A DNA stretch of 64,000 nt from Pseudobacter ginsenosidimutans (GCF_007970185.1 NZ_CP042431.1:7051342-7115341), one strand, 5' to 3'. Shown: positions 33,065-48,483, counted from the first letter of the stretch. Program-made: numbers and translations. Notes: generated from the sequence alone by a model not told the origin.

Positions 33065-35357
33065 CAGACAATACAGCATCGAGTTGCTGCACCATCTGCA
33101 GGGCATTGTCACGGGTGAATACCAGTGGTGGTTTTATTTTCAGCACATTGTGTAAAGGGCCATCTGTACTCAGCAGGAAACCTCTTGCTTTCATGGCCTG
33201 GACTATCTGGTGGATCTCGGGAACAGCAGGTTCTTTGGTTGCCCTGTTCTTCACCAGCTCTGCCCCCACGAACAATCCATGTCCACGCACATCCCCGATG
33301 ATCGCGTGTTTGGCCATCAGGTCTTTCAGTAACTGCAACAGGTAATCGCCGGTATCCCTGGCATGGCGCTGCATCTCTTCATCCTGTATCACATCCAGTA
33401 CTGCAGCGCCGGTGACCATGCTTACCGGATTGCCGCCGAAAGTATTGAAGTATTCCATTCCATTATTGAAGGCATTGGCGATCTCTTCCGTAACCACAAC
33501 AGCCGCCAGCGGATGTCCATTACCGATAGGTTTTCCTAATACCACAATATCAGGCTCCACTTCCTGTAACTGGAAGCCCCAGAATTTCTCACCTACCCTT
33601 CCGAATCCCACCTGTACTTCGTCTGCAATACAAACGCCACCTGCCGCTTTCACATGTGCGTATACAGATTGCAGGTAGTTGTCCGGCAAAGGGATCTGTC
33701 CGCCTACTCCCAGCAGGGTTTCGCAGATGAATGCTGCCGGCGCTTTCTGTTGCTGCTTCAATTCAGCAATGATGCGTTGTACATCGGCTGCATATTTTTC
33801 ACCGGCCATTGCATCTCCGTACTGATATTGTCCGCGGTAGAGATCAGGTGAGATGGCTTTATGCACCCAGGGCTGCTGCCCGAATCCGCCTTTGCCATCG
33901 AATTTATAGGGACTGATCTGGATAGCCACGGTGGAAGTACCATGGTAGGCATGATCCAGCACAATCACATCCTCCTGCTTTGTGAAATGACGGCTCATGC
34001 GAATGGCCAGGTCATTGGCTTCACTGCCTGAGTTGGTAAAATAACAGACCTTCAGCCTGGGAGGCAATGTAGCTGTGAGTGCAGCGGCAAACTCTTCCAG
34101 ACCATCATGCAGGTAACGCGTATTGGTGTTGAGCCTCGCGATCTGCTGCTGCATACGACGCACAACTACAGGATGGCAGTGGCCTACATGGCTCACATTG
34201 TTTACACAATCGATATATGTACCGCCCTTGTCGTCGTACAGATATTGCAATGCACCGCGCGTGATCTTCAGCGGTTGATCATAACTGATACTAAGATTGC
34301 GACCTATATATTTTTTCCGTTCTGCAAGGAGTTCTGCATATTCATCTTTGGTAATAATGGAAGCAAATCCACAGGCTTTCCTGAAGGCATCCTGCGCTTT
34401 TACCGGATTGCATTGGATCAGGTATTCCAGTAATTCCCAGGCGGATTTTTCCGTAACGAAATGATGTTCATTGGTGCTGCCATTAGCTGTATTCATGGCA
34501 GATTCAGCAACGCTGATGCATAACCGAGCTGCGATAAGCCAGTACAACAGATCTGTTTCCTGTTCCGTAAGCGGATAAGCGCTGTGGTAACCGCCCACTA
34601 CCAGGGATGCTGCATACAAAGGATCTTTCGCATCGAACATAGCATAGGTGCAGGCCACCGCCAGGTTGTTGATCAGCGCTGTATACACCATATCGCCAAA
34701 ATCGATCAGGCCGGAAATCTTTCCATTGGTCACCAGGAGATTGTAATCATTGGCATCATTATGTACATAGGCATGTCGCAGAGAACTCAGTACAGGCTGC
34801 ACTTCTGTATCGAATTGCAGGAGGAAATAACCTGCAATCCGCCTTTGATGCGGATCAGTGATGTATTTCAATTTCCTGTTGGCATCGGGCGCTGTACTGA
34901 TATCCCAGGTATAACGCCTGTGCATAGCCGGATGGGAAAAGGTGCTGAGATGACGGTCCATGGTTCCCAGGAAATTCCCGAGATCAGCGTAGAGGCTGCC
35001 CGGACGAACGGTTGAGGCTGCCCAGAAATTACCTTCCAGGAAATTGAGCAGGCGAAGATAGTATCGTTTTCCATCTATCAGTACCGGCACCATTTTCAAC
35101 TGGTCATCAATTGCGGGATAATGCTGCTGTAATCTCGATCCCACAGAGGTAAATGCAAGATGCTCCGTGATCTTCACCTGTGCCCGCAGGAATGCTGCAC
35201 CATGCTGATCAGTTCCCACTTTGAATACGTACCGTTTTCCATCACTGGCGGTGATGAGATAATTCCATTCATCATATCCACTCAGATCAGTTGCCTTCCC
35301 GGCAATCCCGAAATACTGTTTAACGAGCAGGTTCACTGCTTCTGTAGAAAATCTCAT
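33054..35357 (-). CDS. Kinase-phospholyase fusion: APH-type kinase plus class III PLP enzyme
   Basis: A 767-residue two-domain protein. Residues 1-330 form an aminoglycoside-phosphotransferase-like kinase with a catalytic loop HNDANDYN (199-206) and LIDFGD (218-222). Residues about 345-767 are a class III aminotransferase fold with [14 protein letters not shown] and the PLP lysine K609 (VLGKPIGNG). The closest named relatives by architecture are hydroxylysine kinase (HYKK) and the AGXT2L phospholyases, which act in succession on 5-hydroxylysine or on ethanolamine phosphate. Fusing both steps suggests phosphorylate-then-eliminate catabolism of an amino alcohol. The 3' end overlaps the convergent patatin gene by 11 bp. 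Confidence 0.9.
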   Translation of the reverse strand: MRFSTEAVNLLVKQYFGIAGKATDLSGYDEWNYLITASDGKRYVFKVGTDQHGAAFLRAQVKITEHLAFTSVGSRLQQHYPAIDDQLKMVPVLIDGKRYYLRLLNFLEGNFWAASTVRPGSLYADLGNFLGTMDRHLSTFSHPAMHRRYTWDISTAPDANRKLKYITDPHQRRIAGYFLLQFDTEVQPVLSSLRHAYVHNDANDYNLLVTNGKISGLIDFGDMVYTALINNLAVACTYAMFDAKDPLYAASLVVGGYHSAYPLTEQETDLLYWLIAARLCISVAESAMNTANGSTNEHHFVTEKSAWELLEYLIQCNPVKAQDAFRKACGFASIITKDEYAELLAERKKYIGRNLSISYDQPLKITRGALQYLYDDKGGTYIDCVNNVSHVGHCHPVVVRRMQQQIARLNTNTRYLHDGLEEFAAALTATLPPRLKVCYFTNSGSEANDLAIRMSRHFTKQEDVIVLDHAYHGTSTVAIQISPYKFDGKGGFGQQPWVHKAISPDLYRGQYQYGDAMAGEKYAADVQRIIAELKQQQKAPAAFICETLLGVGGQIPLPDNYLQSVYAHVKAAGGVCIADEVQVGFGRVGEKFWGFQLQEVEPDIVVLGKPIGNGHPLAAVVVTEEIANAFNNGMEYFNTFGGNPVSMVTGAAVLDVIQDEEMQRHARDTGDYLLQLLKDLMAKHAIIGDVRGHGLFVGAELVKNRATKEPAVPEIHQIVQAMKARGFLLSTDGPLHNVLKIKPPLVFTRDNALQMVQQLDAVLSAMQ

Positions 35358-35360
35358 GTG

Positions 35361-40432
<5,072 letters not shown>

Positions 40433-40516
40433 GATCGTCTTAATCAGTTTTCACATGTAATGCGGGAAAAGAAGCGCGCGACCTGTTTGCCGGGCCACGC
40501 GCTTTCAGAAGACTGC

Positions 40517-42052
40517 CTAGTAACCAAAGTTCTGATCCAGTAAAGGATTGGCGTTTCGCTCCGATTGAGGGATTGCGAAACGCACATGCTTTTTGTCATC
40601 AAAATTATTGGCGAAAGGCTTGTTATGATTGCTGAGTGTTGTTTTCACGGATTCTTTGGCAATATTGCCACGGCCCCAGCGAACGAGGTCGAACCAGCGG
40701 ATGCCCCATTCCATGCTGAGTTCTACGGGACGCTCATGGTGACGGATCTGCGTACGCAGCTGGTCTTTGTTGAAGGTGCCGGTTTCAAGCTCTTTGGCAT
40801 GACTACGGGTGCGCACTTCATTGATCAGTCCGATGGCATCATCTGTTTTGTTGTTCTCGTTCATCGCTTCGGCCAGCATCAACAGTACATCTGCATAGCG
40901 GATCACGTTGATGTTGATACCAGTGTAGTTCCCTCCCCTGTCTGTGGGATAAGTGTACTTGGTGAAATAGTAAGGCATGCGCAGATCATCCTTCACTACG
41001 GAATAGGGAACCAGGTTAGCAGGAACACTGAGATCGTACATGGAAGAATTGGGATCATCGAAGAAGATGCTGCCATATACGCGGTCACTGTAGCCGCCGC
41101 CAGGTTTCTGATCTTTTTTAAATTCTTCGAAGAGCCAGTCGGAAGGCGTCATTTCATCCCAGCCATCGAGGGCGGCAGGACGGAGCTCGAAATTGAAAGG
41201 GTGACGTTCATCAGTAACCGTACGATCGCCGCTGAATTGAATTTCGAAAATAGATTCAGGGCCATTCTCGGATTTGCCATTGAAATTATCAACATAATTG
41301 GGCAGCAGGCTGAACTTATTGTACAGTTCGTTGAGCTTGGTTTCGGCATCGGCCCATTTTTCCTGGAAGAGATAAGCCTTGCCCAGCAGGGCTTTGGCAG
41401 CGTAACGGGTAGCTCGGCCCTGCATGTCGTTATCGTTATAATCCAGTGGCAGTACAGCTTCTGCGTCTTTCAGATCTTTTTCGATCTGAGCCCAGATCTC
41501 TGCTGGTTTCACCTGCGGAACACGCAGTTTGGTGATATCCTTTTCAAAAGTGAGTACAAGGGGAATGTTCTCGAATCCGTTCACGAGCGTGAAATAATTC
41601 AGTGCACGCAGGAATTTTGCTTCACCGATCACCTGTGCTTTTTCTTCATCGGTCATGTCTCCGATGCGCGGCACATTTTCGATCACCTGGTTTGCGCGGC
41701 CGATACCTGCATAGCAGGTTGCCCAGATATTCCAGGTAGAGCTTTCTTCTGGTCCGTTGATGAATGCTGCGAGCTCTTTTCCGTAGGGTTCATTTTTATT
41801 GTTGTCCACTTCATCGCTCTTGTAAGTGAGACCAACATATACCTGTTCGAAGAATGTCCACATGGAACCATCATGTCCCTGCAGGGCAGCATAGGCAGCA
41901 GTGATACCCCATCTGGCATGATCGCGTGTTGACCAGAAAGTATTTTCGTTGAGGCTTTGTTTATCCTGAAGGTCCAGGTATTTATCGGAGCAGGCATTGA
42001 GGCTCATTGCGCTGATACCGATGCCCAGCAATACCATTTTATATTTTTTCAT
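40517..42052 (-). CDS. SusD/RagB-family outer-membrane lipoprotein (second PUL)
   Basis: A 511-residue SusD protein with a lipoprotein signal (LLGIGISAMSLNAC), N-terminal helices (WGITAAYAALQGHDGSMWTF, AKFLRALNYFTLVNGF) and the C-terminal family block ERPVELSMEWGIRWFDLVRW, ending NPLLDQNFGY. It binds the glycan at the cell surface together with the SusC partner 25 bp upstream. The downstream GH2 and GH63-like genes suggest a galactose/glucose-containing oligosaccharide. Confidence 0.93.
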   Translation of the reverse strand: MKKYKMVLLGIGISAMSLNACSDKYLDLQDKQSLNENTFWSTRDHARWGITAAYAALQGHDGSMWTFFEQVYVGLTYKSDEVDNNKNEPYGKELAAFINGPEESSTWNIWATCYAGIGRANQVIENVPRIGDMTDEEKAQVIGEAKFLRALNYFTLVNGFENIPLVLTFEKDITKLRVPQVKPAEIWAQIEKDLKDAEAVLPLDYNDNDMQGRATRYAAKALLGKAYLFQEKWADAETKLNELYNKFSLLPNYVDNFNGKSENGPESIFEIQFSGDRTVTDERHPFNFELRPAALDGWDEMTPSDWLFEEFKKDQKPGGGYSDRVYGSIFFDDPNSSMYDLSVPANLVPYSVVKDDLRMPYYFTKYTYPTDRGGNYTGININVIRYADVLLMLAEAMNENNKTDDAIGLINEVRTRSHAKELETGTFNKDQLRTQIRHHERPVELSMEWGIRWFDLVRWGRGNIAKESVKTTLSNHNKPFANNFDDKKHVRFAIPQSERNANPLLDQNFGY

Positions 42053-42076
42053 TTTTCTCTTTTTTGAAGGTTAGCA

Positions 42077-45000
42077 TTAGAATCCGAGGTTGATACCTGC
42101 CACAAAGGAGCGGCTGAGAGGATAATAACCCCTGTCTACCCCGCGGCTGAAAATGCCTGTGCTGGTAAGATCCGGATCAAAACCTGTGTAATTGGTGATG
42201 GTGAACAGGTTGTAGGCGCCTACATAGATGCGGAGCTTGCTGAGGTATGCTCGTTTCAGCAGGTCTGACGGCACCGTATAACCGATCTGGATATTGCGAA
42301 GGCGAACGAAAGACGCATCTTCCAGGAAGTAATTGCTCACGCGCTGGTTGAGGTTCACATCGGAGTTGGAGACGCGGAACACATCGGTATTGGGATTATC
42401 CGGCGTCCAGGCATTGCTGAGGTCGGCAGAACGGAAAAAGCGATAGAGGAACATCTTTGCTCCATTGTACATCTTCAGTCCTTTTTTGCCGTTGAAGAAC
42501 ATGCTCAGATCCCAATTCTTATAGGAAGCATTGAAGTTGATGCCAAAGTCGAGATCAGGAAGTGAACTTCCCATCAGCACTTTGTCTCCATCATCCAGGG
42601 TTCCATCATCATTCACATCCACAAATTTCAGGTCGCCGGGTTTGGCATTGGGCTGTAGCAGTTCACCATCCTTGTTTTTGTAAGCTGCGATCTCTTCCTG
42701 TTTCTGAAAGATGCCGGCTGTCTGGTAGAGATAGAAACTTCCGAGAGGAATTCCTTTTTTGGTGATGGTAGTGGTGCGGTTGGTGTAATCAACAGAGCCA
42801 TCCTGGATCACGCCTTCATCGTACCCGAGACGGATGATCTTGTTCTGGCTGTGCGAAACGTTACCGGTAACATCGAAAGAAAATCCTGAAGCATTGGATT
42901 GACGGTAGGTGAGCGACAGTTCCCAACCTTTATTCTCCATGGTGGCGATATTGGTGAGCGGGAACTGTGTAATACCGGATGAAGACGGGATGGGTGTTTC
43001 AGCCAGCATGTCTTCCGTGCGGGATTTGAAATAATCGAAACTACCGCTCAGCCTGTTCTTCAGCAGGCTGAAGTTCAGACCGGCATTGAAAGTTCCGGTT
43101 TGTTCCCACTTGATATTGTTATTGGCGAAGGCATTGGAGATAGCGCCGATGTATACCTGCTGACTGGCCTTGGGCCCGAAAGGATAATTCAGCACATTGC
43201 TGCTGCCCAGCAGGTAGATCCTGGCCAGGTACTGGAAGTTGGAGATATTCTGATTGCCCACGATACCATAGCTCACGCGTGGTTTCAGCTCATCGATCCA
43301 GGAAACCCTGAACCAGTTTTCCTTGTGCATATTCCATCCGGCAGAGGCAGACCAGAAAGTTCCGTAACGATGTTCTGGTGCAAAGCGTGATGATCCGTCG
43401 CGGCGGATGCTTCCCTGCAAAAGATATTTATCGTTGTAGCTGTAGTTGAGCCTGCCGAAGAAGGATTGCAGCGTGTTGCTGAAATTCCATCCATTAGCGC
43501 GGATATAATCGCCGGAACCCTCGATGATGAGGCCACTCAGCGCTTCTATCAGCGGGCTGCTCAGGTGATTGCCCGCACCGCTTGTGCCGGTGCTCACTTT
43601 TTTCTCACGAGAGAATCCATACATGGCTTTGAGGGTGTGATCGCCAAAGCTCTTCTCATAGTTGAGTAAATGCGTGAATACGGAATATTCTATACGTCCC
43701 CTGGATTCGGAACGGCTCGGGAACTGGTTGAATGCCTGAGCCCCGAAATCATATGCCTGTGTTTGCGAATACTCATACTGGTTAGTAAAGTTCTTTCCTA
43801 CATTGAGGGTGTAAGACAATCCTTTCCACAATTTGAGATCTGCGCTCACGTTGATCTGGAGATAATCATCATTGCTCCGGTTGTCTGACAGCATGCGCTC
43901 ACCAACAGGGTTGCCGGAACCAAGCTCTGCTTCAGGTTTCGCATAACCATTAGGGGAAGCGGGATCGTAGATGCGGATATGCGGCAGGGCTTCGTAGAGA
44001 TACATGATCTCAGAATAGCCGGCATTGCCATCGGTATTGGCGTCTCCGAAATTCTTGTTGTTGAATTTGGTATAGCTGAGGATCGGCGAGATCTTCAGGC
44101 GGTTGTTGAGCAATTTGATATCGCTGTTGAGGCGGACGTTATCGCGTTTTGCGCCGGAATTGATCACGGTGCCATTATGCTCCCAGTGGCCATAGCTCAG
44201 GCGGTAGCTGATCTTGTCGGAACTTCCGGAAAGGTCCACATCATATTTCTGTTCAGTACCTGTTTTAAAGAATGCATCCTGCCAGTTGGTATTGCCGTAT
44301 TTGTTATCATCCATTACATACACGGGAGGCGTTCCATTATCGTTGGCATATGCCTGCCTCACCACTTTGTTCATGGATACTTTATCCAGCAGATCGATAT
44401 TGTTATTGAGTTTGTGCTGCGCGAAGAAGCCGCTGAAGTTCACTCTGGGCTCGCCGCCTTTTCCTTTTTTGGTGGTGATGATGATCACACCACCGGCAGC
44501 GCGTGCACCGTAAATAGTGGATGCGGAAGCATCTTTCAGGATATTGACACTTTCAATATCATTAGGATTTAGGTCGTATGAATCATCCTGGGGGATACCA
44601 TCCACCACGTAGAGTGGTTTATCGTTATTGATACTGTTCATGCCGCGGATAACGATAGAGGGATTACCGGCAGGGTTACCCGAACCGGAGGAGACGATCA
44701 CACCGGCGGCCTGTCCCTGCAACATCGTACCCAGGTTGGCAGTAGGTTGTTTTTCCAGGTTTTTGGCGTTCACAGTGGAAATAGCTGCGGTAAGGTCGCC
44801 TTTTTTCTGGGTGCCATATCCTACCACAACCACTTCGTTGAGGTTACTGGCGGAAGCTTCGAGACTTACTTTGATCTCTTTTTCTTCGGTGATCTTTATT
44901 TCCGTGGATGCATATCCAACGGCGGTGATCACCAGGGTGGCATTTTCAGGAACGCTGAGCTGGAATTTTCCGAGCGCATCTGTCTTCGTTCCGCGGGTGT

Positions 45001-45163
45001 CTCCTTTCACGGAAACGGAAGCCGCTTCTACGGGATTACCATTTTTGTCGGTCACCACACCTTTGATGGTCCAGTCGCGGGGCATAGCGGAAGCGAATAG
45101 CCAGCCTGCCAGCAGAAGGCATATTAGCGTCAATTTCTGTAGCAATCGTTTTAGCATTTGCAT
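42077..45163 (-). CDS. SusC/RagA-family TonB-dependent transporter (second PUL)
   Basis: A 1028-residue receptor. I prefer the ATG at 45163 since a signal peptide starts right there (LTLICLLLAGWLFASAM) and AAAAAAAGCAAC precedes it; a start at 45226 would add a 21-residue basic extension. The carboxypeptidase-like domain (WTIKGVVTDKNGNPVEAASV), the LNEVVVVGYGTQKKGDLTAA box, the plug (SIVIRGMNSINNDKPLYVVD) and a barrel ending RSFVAGINLGF are all present. It forms the import pore with the following SusD. Confidence 0.94.
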   Translation of the reverse strand: MQMLKRLLQKLTLICLLLAGWLFASAMPRDWTIKGVVTDKNGNPVEAASVSVKGDTRGTKTDALGKFQLSVPENATLVITAVGYASTEIKITEEKEIKVSLEASASNLNEVVVVGYGTQKKGDLTAAISTVNAKNLEKQPTANLGTMLQGQAAGVIVSSGSGNPAGNPSIVIRGMNSINNDKPLYVVDGIPQDDSYDLNPNDIESVNILKDASASTIYGARAAGGVIIITTKKGKGGEPRVNFSGFFAQHKLNNNIDLLDKVSMNKVVRQAYANDNGTPPVYVMDDNKYGNTNWQDAFFKTGTEQKYDVDLSGSSDKISYRLSYGHWEHNGTVINSGAKRDNVRLNSDIKLLNNRLKISPILSYTKFNNKNFGDANTDGNAGYSEIMYLYEALPHIRIYDPASPNGYAKPEAELGSGNPVGERMLSDNRSNDDYLQINVSADLKLWKGLSYTLNVGKNFTNQYEYSQTQAYDFGAQAFNQFPSRSESRGRIEYSVFTHLLNYEKSFGDHTLKAMYGFSREKKVSTGTSGAGNHLSSPLIEALSGLIIEGSGDYIRANGWNFSNTLQSFFGRLNYSYNDKYLLQGSIRRDGSSRFAPEHRYGTFWSASAGWNMHKENWFRVSWIDELKPRVSYGIVGNQNISNFQYLARIYLLGSSNVLNYPFGPKASQQVYIGAISNAFANNNIKWEQTGTFNAGLNFSLLKNRLSGSFDYFKSRTEDMLAETPIPSSSGITQFPLTNIATMENKGWELSLTYRQSNASGFSFDVTGNVSHSQNKIIRLGYDEGVIQDGSVDYTNRTTTITKKGIPLGSFYLYQTAGIFQKQEEIAAYKNKDGELLQPNAKPGDLKFVDVNDDGTLDDGDKVLMGSSLPDLDFGINFNASYKNWDLSMFFNGKKGLKMYNGAKMFLYRFFRSADLSNAWTPDNPNTDVFRVSNSDVNLNQRVSNYFLEDASFVRLRNIQIGYTVPSDLLKRAYLSKLRIYVGAYNLFTITNYTGFDPDLTSTGIFSRGVDRGYYPLSRSFVAGINLGF

Positions 45164-45336
45164 GTTGCTTTTTTTGAAGTTTAATTGTCTCAAAAGAGAG
45201 TCCTTAGGGGATTTGAATTGGTGCAATGAAAATACCCCGGACTGTTCTGAAACCCTTCAAAACAGCATCTACACAAGCCTTCAGAGTACCTCTATTTGAC
45301 CTCTACAAGGCAGAACAGCATTTGATAATCAGCTAC

Positions 45337-47073
45337 TTAAAATTGCTTAAGGAATTCATTGAGGTTATCGCCATGTTCCAGGCTGAACTGTTTGCGCAGG
45401 CGGTAACGGGCCATTTCGGCGGACTTTACGGAAATATTATTGAGTGAAGCGATGTCTTTGATGGAAAGATTCAGCCGGATCTGTGCGCAAAGTCTTCTTT
45501 CATTTTCGGTTAGCTCGGGATATTTCTTCAGGAGGTTAAAGAAAAAGTCTTTGTGGATTTCGTCTACCGATAAATTGAAATCCTGCGCGTCTTTGTTGAT
45601 GTCGAGATCGTGCTGGAATTTCTGGATCATCTTATTGAAGCGGGTCAGGCTTTCCTTCTTCCCCTCCCCTTCCAGTTTCAGATCGGACAGATCTTCGATG
45701 AAGCTACGCACCATTTCATTCCTTTGTGAAATGAACAGGGCGTAATTCTTCAGTTCTGCATCCTTGTACTTAAGCTTATCCTGGAGCGCGGCTTTTTCCA
45801 GGAGGGTATTATCGAGGTCTTTACGGATCAGCGCCTGTTTGATCTCTTCCAGCTCTTTTTCCTTTTTCTGTTTTTGCCTGAGCTTCGAGTAGAAAAGGAG
45901 ACCGATGATAATGATCAGCACAATGCAAAGGGCCAGTACATTCCGCTGAAAGGAACGCAATTGTTTTTCGGCAGCCAGTTCCCTGATCTCTGTTTCTTTT
46001 TCCTGTGTTTCCTTTTTGGTTTTGAGTGCTGCGATAGCATCGCTTTTACTCCTGGTCAGGATCTGGTTGCGCACGCTGGTGTATTCCTGCAGGTCCGTGA
46101 AAGCCTGGCGGTAATTGCCCAGGGCCTGGTATAATTGCGAGGAAATGCTGAGGTTATCGAGGATCTTTTCTTTTTTGGTATTGGAAGTGGCGCTCTCGAT
46201 CATGGTTCTGGACCTTTTCAACATGGCTTCGGCTTCCGGATAATTTTTCAGCATCAGCAGGGAGTAGGCCAGCTGGTTGAGCGTTTCGGCCTGGCTGAGC
46301 GGTGTATGGTTCCGGGAGGAATCGATCTCCAGTGCTTTCTGGAAAAAACTTACGGCTTCTTTGTAGCGCCCCCTGGCATTTTCACAGATACCTATATTAT
46401 TATAAGCAGCGCTGATGGTGCCGGGAATATTTTCTGCGCGGGCCATTTGAAGGCTCTGATCGAAATATTTCCGGGCAGAATCGTATTCGTTCTTCAATTG
46501 AAAAACGAGGCCGATGGCGTTGAGCGATGTTGCTTCCTTGCTTCTATTGCCCAGTTTCTGATGGAGGGCCAGGGCATCCCTGTGATATTGGAGCGCGAAG
46601 TTGCCGTTCTCGGTATCGTAGAAGATCCAGCCGAGATTGGTATACGCGTTGGCGATATCGGGATCGCTTTTGAGATTTTTGCTGATGTCGAGGGCTGCGA
46701 AGCCGTATTCAAGTGCCTGTTCATAGCTATCGTTGTACAGATAACCTTCGGAGAGGTTAAGCAGGGACGCGATCTGTGCAGGCTGATTATTTGTTTTGAG
46801 AGATAGCAGGTAAGCTTCATTGGAGTAGACCAGTGCTTCATTGGTGGAATCGCGGTTGAGCCAGAATGCGAGCTGATTGAGGTTTCTGATCTTCTGAGAG
46901 TCCGGCAGTCCGGAGATTTTCAAAATTTCCCGCAGGCTGTCAACGCGCCGGGCCTGGGGATAAGCAATGGACAGGAGCGCCATGCATCCGGTGATGAGTG
47001 CGATGGCACAGCGGGCATAGCGCCGCAATTGCAGGGACCGGAGATCCGATATGGCAGTCAGACTATTCAGCAT
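45337..47073 (-). CDS. TPR sensor with transmembrane segment and C-terminal HTH
   Basis: A 578-residue membrane regulator. An N-terminal hydrophobic segment (about 21-40) is followed by six or seven TPR repeats (about 60-350, for example AYTNLGWIFYDTENGNFALQ), a transmembrane helix near 385-405 (VLALCIVLIIIIGLLFYSKL), a long coiled coil and a C-terminal LuxR-like helix-turn-helix (about 520-566, LTENERRLCAQIRLNLSIKD). This architecture, with a periplasmic TPR sensor and cytoplasmic DNA-binding end, is common beside PULs. It lies directly upstream of the second susC in the same orientation and probably controls it. Confidence 0.85.
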   Translation of the reverse strand: MLNSLTAISDLRSLQLRRYARCAIALITGCMALLSIAYPQARRVDSLREILKISGLPDSQKIRNLNQLAFWLNRDSTNEALVYSNEAYLLSLKTNNQPAQIASLLNLSEGYLYNDSYEQALEYGFAALDISKNLKSDPDIANAYTNLGWIFYDTENGNFALQYHRDALALHQKLGNRSKEATSLNAIGLVFQLKNEYDSARKYFDQSLQMARAENIPGTISAAYNNIGICENARGRYKEAVSFFQKALEIDSSRNHTPLSQAETLNQLAYSLLMLKNYPEAEAMLKRSRTMIESATSNTKKEKILDNLSISSQLYQALGNYRQAFTDLQEYTSVRNQILTRSKSDAIAALKTKKETQEKETEIRELAAEKQLRSFQRNVLALCIVLIIIIGLLFYSKLRQKQKKEKELEEIKQALIRKDLDNTLLEKAALQDKLKYKDAELKNYALFISQRNEMVRSFIEDLSDLKLEGEGKKESLTRFNKMIQKFQHDLDINKDAQDFNLSVDEIHKDFFFNLLKKYPELTENERRLCAQIRLNLSIKDIASLNNISVKSAEMARYRLRKQFSLEHGDNLNEFLKQF

Positions 47074-47152
47074 TCAGTTGAGGGGTAAGTTGCACACAAT
47101 GAATTATGCATGTCTACCGGCTGCAATATTAATGAATTCCCGGAACTGAATG

Positions 47153-47198
47153 AGGATGTGGCAGTCACTCGCCGGGAGGCGAGCGACTGCCACATCCT
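47153..47198. repeat. Long imperfect hairpin, no poly-T
   Basis: AGGATGTGGCAGTC (47153-47166) pairs with GACTGCCACATCCT (47185-47198). After one mismatch CTCGCC pairs with GGCGAG around a GGGA loop, giving about 20 bp of stem. Neither flank has a T tract, so it is not a standard terminator. It could be a structured leader, a small-RNA domain or a relic of a mobile palindrome. Confidence 0.6.
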
Positions 47199-47210
47199 GT
47201 AAAAACAAAA

Positions 47211-47233
47211 CAGGGGCCGGTAACCGACCCCTG
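47211..47233. terminator. Bidirectional rho-independent terminator
   Basis: CAGGGGCCGG (47211-47220) pairs with CCGACCCCTG (47224-47233) with one mismatch. TATCTTTTTT follows on the plus strand and TTTTGTTTTT on the minus strand. It lies downstream of the small HTH-like gene on the minus strand. Confidence 0.75.
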
Positions 47234-47269
47234 TATCTTTTTTGTAAGGCTACTAATCGTTCGCGTTTG

Positions 47270-47289
47270 CCGGCGCTTCCGGTCGCCGG
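47270..47289. repeat. Short GC-rich hairpin
   Basis: CCGGCG (47270-47275) pairs with CGCCGG (47284-47289) over an eight-base loop. It lies between the terminator and the HTH-like gene's stop, about 55 bp past that gene. No poly-T follows. Confidence 0.4.
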
Positions 47290-47344
47290 AGGATTTGGTC
47301 AATGGTTAAGATTGGTGCGAATAGTTCTTTGTACTAACGGTGAT

Positions 47345-47620
47345 CTATATGCTCTTTTGCTTTTTTTGCTGCAGGTATTGCTTGTACGCAAGTTCAAAGA
47401 TCTTGCGTTCATCCAGTTCGAAGAACTTGCCCAGCAGGAACAGGTCCTTCAGAGTAAACCTTTCAATACGGTTCATGAGCATGGTGAAGCGGATGTTCTG
47501 TTTGCCTAAATCCGCTGCCACTACACTTTTTGGGATGATACGGAACATTTCATTGAATAAAGTTATCTGTCCGCTTTCCACCATCAGTTTAACTGCTTTG
47601 TACCTTGGATCTCTTTCCAT
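47345..47620 (-). CDS. Small HTH-like protein
   Basis: A 91-residue protein started at the ATG at 47620 (MERDPRYKAVKLMVESGQIT); an upstream TTG-type extension would add a non-homologous segment. Helices such as FNEMFRIIPKSVVAADLGKQ and FTLKDLFLLGKFFELDERKI resemble an XRE-type DNA-binding fold found in Bacteroidota small regulators. It is transcribed alone on the minus strand, between hairpins downstream and a divergent asparaginase-type gene upstream. Confidence 0.65.
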   Translation of the reverse strand: MERDPRYKAVKLMVESGQITLFNEMFRIIPKSVVAADLGKQNIRFTMLMNRIERFTLKDLFLLGKFFELDERKIFELAYKQYLQQKKQKSI

Positions 47621-47965
47621 AGTCTGTTGAGAAATGTAAAGAAAGCCATTAGTATGAAAAAGCAACTGCATTATGACCTTTAGTACTTTATTTCGGTACC
47701 GATCGAACCAGTGAATGTTCATTTTTATACTTTTTTTGGAATAAAAAAGTGGAAATTCTGTTTCTGCCCCTCATTTCGCATTTGAGAACCCGGCGCTGAC
47801 TGCTTTCGATTTATCCGCCCCCTTTCCTGAATTTTCTTCGGCAACAACCCCAGTTTATTACAGTTTTTCAAACGAAGGGGCCTTTTGATTATACAGGGGG
47901 GCCTAACTCCATGGCTATCAGCAGGGAGTTGTCAAAATCGACTGGACTTTATTATTTCAGTACTT

Positions 47966-47973
47966 TAATTTTG
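47966..47973 (+). promoter_or_regulatory. -7 promoter element of the asparaginase-like gene
   Basis: TAATTTTG is a perfect TAnnTTTG match 21 bp upstream of the ATG at 47995, leaving a leader of about 15 nt. It supports that start over the in-frame ATG at 47911. Confidence 0.5.
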
Positions 47974-47994
47974 CCCACCACAAACACCTTGCTC

Positions 47995-48483
47995 ATGTCT
48001 ATCAGAATCTTCATTACCGGCGGAACCTTCGACAAGGAATACAATGAATTGAACGGAGAATTGTTTTTCAAGGAAACCCATCTTCCTGAAATGCTTCAGC
48101 GTGCACGCAGCACGCTGGATACCACGGTACGCACCCTTATGATGATAGACAGTTTACTGATGACGGATGAAGACCGTGAACTCATCGCCCACCAGGTGCG
48201 CAACTCTCCCGAAGAGAAGATCGTGATCACGCACGGCACGGATACCATGACCGTTACAGCCAAAGTGCTGGCGGAAAAAGTGAAGGACAAGACCATCGTG
48301 ATCACCGGCGCCATGATCCCTTATAAATTCGGTTCATCCGACGGGTTCTTCAATCTCGGCGGCGCTATGGCATTTGCCCAAACCTTGCCGCATGGAGTTT
48401 ATATCTGCATGAACGGAAGATATTTCAACTGGGACAATGTGCGCAAGAACAAACGCACTGGCGTATTCGAAGAATTGCAGTGA
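47995..48483 (+). CDS. Asparaginase N-terminal-domain protein
   Basis: A 162-residue protein that contains only the N-terminal domain of L-asparaginases. It has the first catalytic threonine in FITGGTFDKEY, the second Thr-Asp pair in VITHGTDTMT and the strand KTIVITGAMIPYKFGSSDG. Full-length enzymes have about 330 residues and complete the active site with a C-terminal domain, which is missing here. The sequence ends in an ordinary stop with no remnant downstream, so this is a stand-alone short form, not a truncation. Whether it hydrolyses asparagine is uncertain. Confidence 0.82.
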   Translation: MSIRIFITGGTFDKEYNELNGELFFKETHLPEMLQRARSTLDTTVRTLMMIDSLLMTDEDRELIAHQVRNSPEEKIVITHGTDTMTVTAKVLAEKVKDKTIVITGAMIPYKFGSSDGFFNLGGAMAFAQTLPHGVYICMNGRYFNWDNVRKNKRTGVFEELQ

